In this document: one piece after another, positions 59,033 to 64,000 of the stretch
Layout: each line of letters starts with the position of its first letter
Position numbering within the stretch: position 1 is the first letter of the stretch
Assembly: GCF_052857255.1 (NCBI RefSeq)
Contig: NW_027526484.1
Coordinates: 2,515,501 to 2,579,500 of the forward strand
Length of the DNA: 64,000 bases
Direction: 5' to 3'
Origin: Amblyomma americanum
Lineage: Eukaryota; Arthropoda; Arachnida; Ixodida; Ixodidae
The notes under the pieces: model-generated
What the model was told of the DNA's origin: nothing
Database searches by the model: none
The model's input: only the letters and a program-made list of their open reading frames with translations
Position numbers and translations under genes: made by a program

Positions 59033-59666
59033 GTAAGGAACTGGATTCGTCATCTGCAGTAGTAAGCTGAACTGGCACTGCTCGAAGCACTATTTCCACT
59101 TATGCCTTGAAACTCGGCAGTGGTAGTTGCCTGAAATGGATGGAACTATAGGCAGGCACATTGTGTTTTACTGGAAGAGTGTGCATACTCACAGTTAGGA
59201 CGCACTTGCAGAAAAATTGTTTTGGCTGCCAAGCCTTTTAGAGTGAGCCAATTGGGAGGAGTCAGGCCCTGAGTGCATGTCCACATATCTTAAATGTTTT
59301 GTGGTGTTCTTCCGTGCAGGTAGGAACCAAGGCAGTGGCAGTGAAACACGCTGAAGGAATATTTTTATTCCATTAACAAAGTACAAATGAGTGTCAGCAC
59401 AGCTTGGCTGCTGTCAGCGATAAGCTAGCATGAACTGAAACAATTGCACTCGGCGCTGCGGTATATAAACTGTTATCATGGAGGCGTGTCAAAGTAGTGC
59501 ACATGTCAATATTAGTCGGCACACAACCAGTACTACAGTTTTCTTTTACAGTGAATATTTTTATTACTGTAAACAGTACACTGCAGTATAGGTATAAAAA
59601 TATGTTTGCTGTAATTATGTTCATAAACTCCTAAAAACTTGTATGTTGCTAGAAGTGCTGGCGCAG
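59033..59666. other. Non-coding after exon Z
   Basis: Likely intron. AT-rich, with no splice-bounded open frame that I can support. Confidence 0.55.
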
Positions 59667-59668
59667 TG

Positions 59669-59717
59669 TTACCATATTTACACGATTGTATTTACACGAT
59701 TGTATTTACACGATTGT
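59669..59717 (+). repeat. 14-bp tandem repeat, about 3 copies
   Basis: The unit atttacacgattgt is present three times in a row, at the presumed 5' end of the pogo-like transposon. Confidence 0.9.
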
Positions 59718-59944
59718 GAGTCGACCCTTTTTTTGAAATTTAAAATTCTGAAGTGGGGGCGTCGACTTACAATCGAAACGAAACCTTGCACTGCCAATAA
59801 AAAGAAAAACAATCTATCAGGGACGCTACTGCGATGTTAGAAGTTTTTGTTTGCTCTATGGCTCCAAGCGTAGCATTCAGGTATTCCGCGTGCTTTTTGG
59901 CCAGGATTTTTTATTTTTTATTTTTACTGCGCACTGCACCGTTA

Positions 59945-60096
59945 CCCACCGCGATGGTTCAGTGCTACTGAACAGGATACCCGGGTTAGAACCTGACCGC
60001 GGCGGCAGCGTTTTGATGGAAGCGAAACGCAAAGGCGCCTGTGTGCTGTGCGATGTCAGTACAGCAGGTTAAAGATCCCCAGGTGGTCGAAATTAG
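59945..60096 (+). mobile_element. Ruka-like SINE inside the pogo-like transposon
   Basis: A degraded tRNA-like head (gcgatggttcagtgctac, then gggttagaacctgac) is followed by the body with gtgtgctgtgcgatgtcagt and aaagatccccaggtggtcga. The body is truncated at about 60096. The transposase reading frame is open back into this SINE by chance. Confidence 0.8.
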
Positions 60097-60172
60097 CGGC
60101 GCTTCTGGGGAATGCCGATGTGTGCTGGAAGAGCCGATGCTTTTGACTCGACTGCAGGCAGCTTGCTTTGCC

Positions 60173-61315
60173 ATGAGCTCTCCAGGTTCGAAAAGCATTC
60201 GGCGCTCATTTACTGCAGCGTTCAAGAGGGAGGCCATCATTTACGCCGAAGAAACCAACAACTGTGCGGCGGGCCGCAAGTTCGACGTTTCTGAACGGTT
60301 GGTGCGGGAGTGGCGGAAGCAGCGAGACAAAATTTTCTATTGCGACTCCAAGCGAAGAGGTTTCCGTGGGCCGAAGTCGGGACGCTTTCTGGAGCTGGAG
60401 GTCAAGCTTGCAGCGTATGTCACCGAAATACGTGATCGGTTCCTTCCAGTGACATGCGAAATGTTCACGCAACAAGGCCGGGTCTTTGCTGCGGAAGCTG
60501 GAATACTCCGAACAGACTTCAAACCCAGCAGGGCTTGGGCTTCGAAATTTATGAAGAGGGCTGGCTTCTCTCTTCGTCGGCGTACTAGTGTATGCCAGAA
60601 GCTGCCTGCTGCTTGCAAGGAGAAAGTTCTCGCCTTCCATAGGCACTACCTCAAGCTCCGCGACTCGCGGCAATACCTGCTCGGCCAAATCGGCAATGCG
60701 GACCAAACTCCCGTCTACTTCGACATGACGAGCAACACAACAGTGAGCGTGAGGGGAGCTCGCGAGGTTAAGCTTCTCATGACAGGAAACGAGAAACTTC
60801 GGTTCACTGTTATGCTATCATGCTTGGCAGATGGCACAAAGCTCCGACCGTACATCCTCTTCAGAAGAAAAACTATGCCAAAGGAAATGTTCCCGAATGG
60901 TGTGATTGTGCGAGTGAACGAAAAAGGCTTTATGACGGACGACTTAGTTATTGATTGGTACCGTCGGGTGTGGCTTTTGAGGCCAGGGGCATCCCTCAAA
61001 AATCGCAATCCGAACCTCCTCGTGCTGGACTCATTTCGCGACCACCTTACCGTGAAAGTGAAGGCAGAGCTCCAAAAAGAAGATACAGATATGCTGGTGA
61101 TTCCTGGCGGTCTGACGGGGCAGCTGCAGCCGCTAGACGTTGGCATTAACAAGCCATTCAAGGACTTGCTCCGGCGTGAGTACGAGTGGCTGGCGGCAGA
61201 AGGGCGGGAACATACGCCAACGGGGAGCGTGAAGAGAGCCTCCCTGGCGGCTGTGTGCGGGTGGGTGATTTCCGCTTGGGCGGCCATTCCACGCAATGTC
61301 GCGGTGCGGTCGTGG
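60173..61315 (+). pseudogene. Pogo-like transposase, 3'-truncated
   Basis: I place the start at ATG 60173; the open frame begins at 60041 but its first codons lie in the SINE. From 60173: an N-terminal psq/Brinker-type helix-turn-helix (about residues 8-55, from RRSFTAAFKREAI), a CENP-B-like helix-turn-helix (about 70-140) and a DDE domain with Asp177 (GNADQT), Asp286 (LLVLDSF) and Asp322 (QLQPLDV), a DD35D spacing. The three catalytic Asp are present and no stop or frameshift is seen up to the break. The frame ends in foreign sequence after VAVRSW, losing the last part of the protein. Pogo relatives include many domesticated genes, but truncation by a LINE argues against that here. Confidence 0.85.
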
Positions 61316-61625
61316 TCTGGATATATCGCCAGAATTTCGCTGGGCCATCTCTGCCAGCTGATTTTATTTCATGGAGGAGCTTTCTGTTAACTGCCAGCAT
61401 CTTCTGTTGTACCAAAGCGACCATATGCTTTTTCGCTTCAACGTATGCCTCCCACAGCCTATTTATTATTTCAGGTGTGCCCCACAGTGTGGCATGTCGA
61501 AGCTCTCTACAAGTGACTTTACGTTGCTTTAGGGCATTGGACACCTCTTTGTCCCACCATGCTTTAGGTCTATGTCTTCTGGATTGGCCGGCTAGCTTTT
61601 ACTGCAGTTATTGCCTTTTTTACCC
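61316..61625 (-). mobile_element. LINE segment, inverted (linker after endonuclease)
   Basis: Minus-strand translation contains KAWWDKEVSNALKQRK and, further on, GPAKFWRYIQTTT, the region between the endonuclease and reverse transcriptase of non-LTR elements. A frame change near 61585 separates it from a short upstream piece. It is the part of the LINE immediately preceding the plus-strand segment that follows, but in opposite orientation. Confidence 0.8.
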
Positions 61626-62655
61626 AGAGAGACACTTCAGCCAGTGGCTAAAGCTGACACGGTGACCCTGCGAGAACCAACCACAGGGGAGGAGTACGTG
61701 GAAGCAGCCTTCCTGGGCTGCATTGAAACACATATGGCCCACCAGTTCCAATCCCTGATAGGCCAGGATAGTGCAGCACTACCACCCGCAAGCCCACCTG
61801 TCAAATCGGGATGTGACACAGTCACAGAGGGGGAGCTGAAGCGAGCACTGCGACACGTGGCGCGAAGCTCGGCAGTAGGGCTGGATGGCATACCACCATT
61901 ACTAATAAAAAAGATGGAGAAAAGAACACGGGAACAGCTCAGGGAAGCCTTGAACTATGTAATGACCACAGACACTGCTCGGTGCTCAAGGATACAGCTG
62001 GTACTAAAGAGAGGAGGAGACAAGGCCCTCTTGAAAAGCTATAGACCCATTGCAATAACATCTGCATTGTATCGCTTGTTTTGCCACATTCTGCGAGCTC
62101 GCATACAGAGATGAGCGGAAAATGCTCAAATTCTGGGCGAACTGCAAAATGGCTTTCGACCCAATCGCCGACTGGAAGACAACCTTTTCGTTGTGACATC
62201 TTCAATTGAGATCGCCGCCAAAGAGAAGTGAGAGCTGGTACTGGGCTTTCTGGATATAGCCCAGGCATACGACTCAGTGAAGCACGATCGACTGTGGGAG
62301 GTCCTGGAGGCACAGGCTATCCCAGAACCGCTACTACACTTGGTGAAGGCTTTATACACTGAAACCCAGGCTGTGATCCACTGGGGGGCCTCAACCACCA
62401 GGCCAATCAGCGTGTCTAGGGGATTGCGTCAGGGCTGCCCTATGTCGCCAATCCTGTTCATGTTGTTTATCTCGGGGATGGAGCAGCGCCTTGTGGAGAG
62501 CGGAGTTGGGTTCAGCCTCACCTACATGAGGGATGGCGCCACTCGTACTCGCAGGCTACCAGCCCTCCTGTATGCAGACGATATTGTCACGGTGTTGGTG
62601 ACAAGAGGGAACCTGTTAGAAGGCAGGGCTCGGCAGCACGTCCTTCAGTTGGCGA
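61626..62655 (+). pseudogene. LINE reverse transcriptase, 3'-truncated
   Basis: Plus-strand reverse transcriptase with AVGLDGIPP (near 61875), KSYRPIAI (62035), NGFRPNR (62150), LDIAQAYDSVKHD (62252), GLRQGCPMSPILF (62422) and the catalytic YADD (62571). Two in-frame TGA codons (62112-62114 and 62229-62231) interrupt the frame. The sequence after the YADD box is lost where it meets the Gypsy LTR remnant at about 62655. The clade is not assigned. Confidence 0.85.
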
Positions 62656-64000
62656 GACGGCGAACTTCAACGTCTTTCAAAACGAGAGCACCACGAGCGT
62701 CGTCTTCTTTCCGAGCGCCACGAACGCCACCTGGCATTCCTCCCCTCTTAAAAAAAAAACACGCGCAGAAGAGCGCGCGAACAGAAGCACACACACAAGC
62801 ACACACAAGCACAATTAATCACACAAGAGAGGCACGAAGATTCTGGGTGGGTCCCCGTGCCAAATACGGCTTCAGGCGCAAAACATGGACGATCTCTGGA
62901 CGGGGCTTTCGACGGGTTCTCTGCTGGGAAAGTTCAGCGTCCGGTTCTACCTCGTAATTAACGTCGCTGACGCGCCGCAAGACTTTGTAGGGACCGAAAT
63001 AGCGGCAAATGAGTTTTTCGGACAAGCCGCGTCGTCGAACAGGTATCCATACCCAAACCTGGTCGCCGGGATGGTAGGAGACTTGTCTGTGCCGGAGGTT
63101 GTATCGCCGCGAGTCTTTGTCTTGTTGCTGGGTGATGTGAATACGGGCTAGCTGACGAGCCTGCTCGGCTTCGTGGGTAAACTCCTCAGCGTCAGCAGAA
63201 AGATGGTCATCGGTTGCGCAAGGGAGCATTGCGTCGAGCATCGTCTGAACCTCCCTGCCGTAGAGGAGGCGGAACGGTGTGAAACGGGTCGTCTCTTGAA
63301 CTGCTGTGTTGTAGGCGAATGTCACGTACGGTATGATCGTATCCCAATTCCTGTGTTGTACATCGACGTACATCGCCAGCATGTCCGCCATAGTCTTATT
63401 AAGCCGCTCTGTCAGCCCATTTGCCTGCGGGTGGTAAGCAGTAGTTTTCCGGTGGGTCGTCCCGCTTAGCTGAAAAATTTCGGCCATCATCTGGGAAGTA
63501 AATGAGGTTCCTCGGTCGGTAATGACGTAGTTCGGGGCGCCGTGCCGAAGTACGATCTGATGCACGAAGAAATCCGCAACCTCGGACGCTGTGCCACGGG
63601 GTAAGGCTTTGGCCTCGGCGTATCGAGTGAGGTAGTCTATGGCAATGATGATGTACCGGTTGCCACCCGAGGACAAAGGGAACGGACCGAGAAGGTCAAT
63701 GCCGACCTGATCGAATGGGGCGCGTGGTGGTGCAATAGGTTGGAGGAGTCCCGGAGGCTTGGCGGTCGGGGCCTTACGGCGCTGACATTGCCGACAGCTC
63801 TGCACATAGCGTTTGACAACAGTGGCGAGTTTGGGCCAGTAGAACAGCTGGCGGATTCTGGAAAGCGTGCGAGAGTATCCTAAATGGCCAGAGGTTGGTT
63901 CGTCATGGCACGCAGAAAGTATTTCCTCCTGAAGTGTTGTCGGCACGACGAGGAGATACGCGCGCGAACTGGAACCAGGGTTCTTCTAATAGAGCACGCC
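62655..64000 (-). mobile_element. Ty3/Gypsy 3' half, minus strand, runs off window
   Basis: From right to left: pol (integrase), a polypurine tract (top-strand ttcctcccctctta, 62737-62750) and an LTR remnant starting TG at 62736. Only about 80 bp of LTR remain before the LINE junction. The upstream pol domains lie beyond position 64000. Confidence 0.88.
62819..64000 (-). pseudogene. Gypsy pol, integrase part, with in-frame TAG
   Basis: Minus-strand frame encoding integrase: zinc region (HDEPTSGH, then CRQCQRR), catalytic core with Asp in GIDLLGPFP, Asp in VITDRGTSF and Glu in NGLTERLNKT, and a C-terminal GPY/F-type module (YFGPYKVLRRV) before the stop at 62819. In the same frame a TAG at 63986-63988 stands where the related element at 43004 has Lys (YKKN), so this copy is broken upstream of integrase. 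The GTG at 63946 is an internal codon, not a start. The polypurine tract and LTR follow 70 bp downstream. Confidence 0.9.

Larger units (their letters stand above)
59667..61315 (+). mobile_element. Pogo/Tigger-like transposon, 3'-truncated
   Basis: The left end is marked by cacgattgt repeats and the words gtgagtcgaccc and gtcgacttacaatcg (59713-59775), which form a complementary pair typical of pogo-like termini. A SINE sits between this end and the transposase. The right end is lost: the coding frame runs into inverted LINE sequence at about 61316. Confidence 0.75.

Noticed and set aside
62657..62957. Continuation of the LINE frame to 62957
   Set aside because: After about 62655 the translation becomes low-complexity and lies over the LTR stub and polypurine tract of the minus-strand Gypsy.

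Overview
The window is animal nuclear DNA, most probably from an ixodid (hard) tick. It has short spliced exons, tRNA-derived SINEs with the body typical of tick Ruka-like elements, fragments of an RTE-type LINE 3' end that I associate with tick genomes, three Ty3/Gypsy elements, a THAP-domain (P-superfamily) transposon and a pogo-like transposon. The tick assignment rests on recognising repeats from memory; no search was run. There is no bacterial gene organisation.

Host coding evidence is limited to three exon types on the plus strand, which I name X, Y and Z. X is a 1,476-nt exon with phase-1 splice sites at both ends. It encodes a Pro/Glu-rich protein of five imperfect 73-100 residue repeats. 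It occurs four times (9152, 14926, 20701, 35865) plus a 49-bp remnant; copies 1 and 3 are open and copies 2 and 4 are frameshifted. Y (2698 and 41494) starts in phase 1 and ends in phase 0. Z (57832-59032) starts in phase 0, ends in phase 1, carries a six-copy 69-bp coding minisatellite and a helical C-terminal region that tentatively resembles the ICE1 subunit of the little elongation complex. The phases allow X-Y-Z splicing, so all three may belong to one gene spanning most of the window.

Layout: 1-4204 is block D copy 1 (with Y1 and a foldback palindrome). 4205-7368 is unique and almost gene-free. 7369-24693 is a tandem array of three 5,775-bp units, each holding one X exon. 24694-33400 is a mosaic of rearranged unit pieces split by a young, complete Gypsy element (25986-30473, 178-bp LTRs, 5-bp target duplication). 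33922-34839 is a terminal-inverted-repeat element full of CCAATTGG motifs. 35095-37339 holds an older X unit. 38756-43003 is block D copy 2 (with Y2), cut by a truncated Gypsy (43004-47601). 47784-57661 is a nested inverted-repeat structure containing a complete but dead 4.6-kb P-like transposon (49041-53633, 8-bp target duplication) and a second CCAATTGG element (56373-57370). 57832-59032 is exon Z. 59667-64000 is a stack of pieces: pogo-like transposon, 5'-inverted LINE, and the 3' half of a minus-strand Gypsy running off the window.

The most unusual items are the amplified phase-symmetric exon with its stranded Y1 exon, and the CCAATTGG-array element, which I do not recognise as a described family. 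The near-identity of the three tandem units and of the two D blocks means collapsed or false duplication in the assembly must be excluded first.
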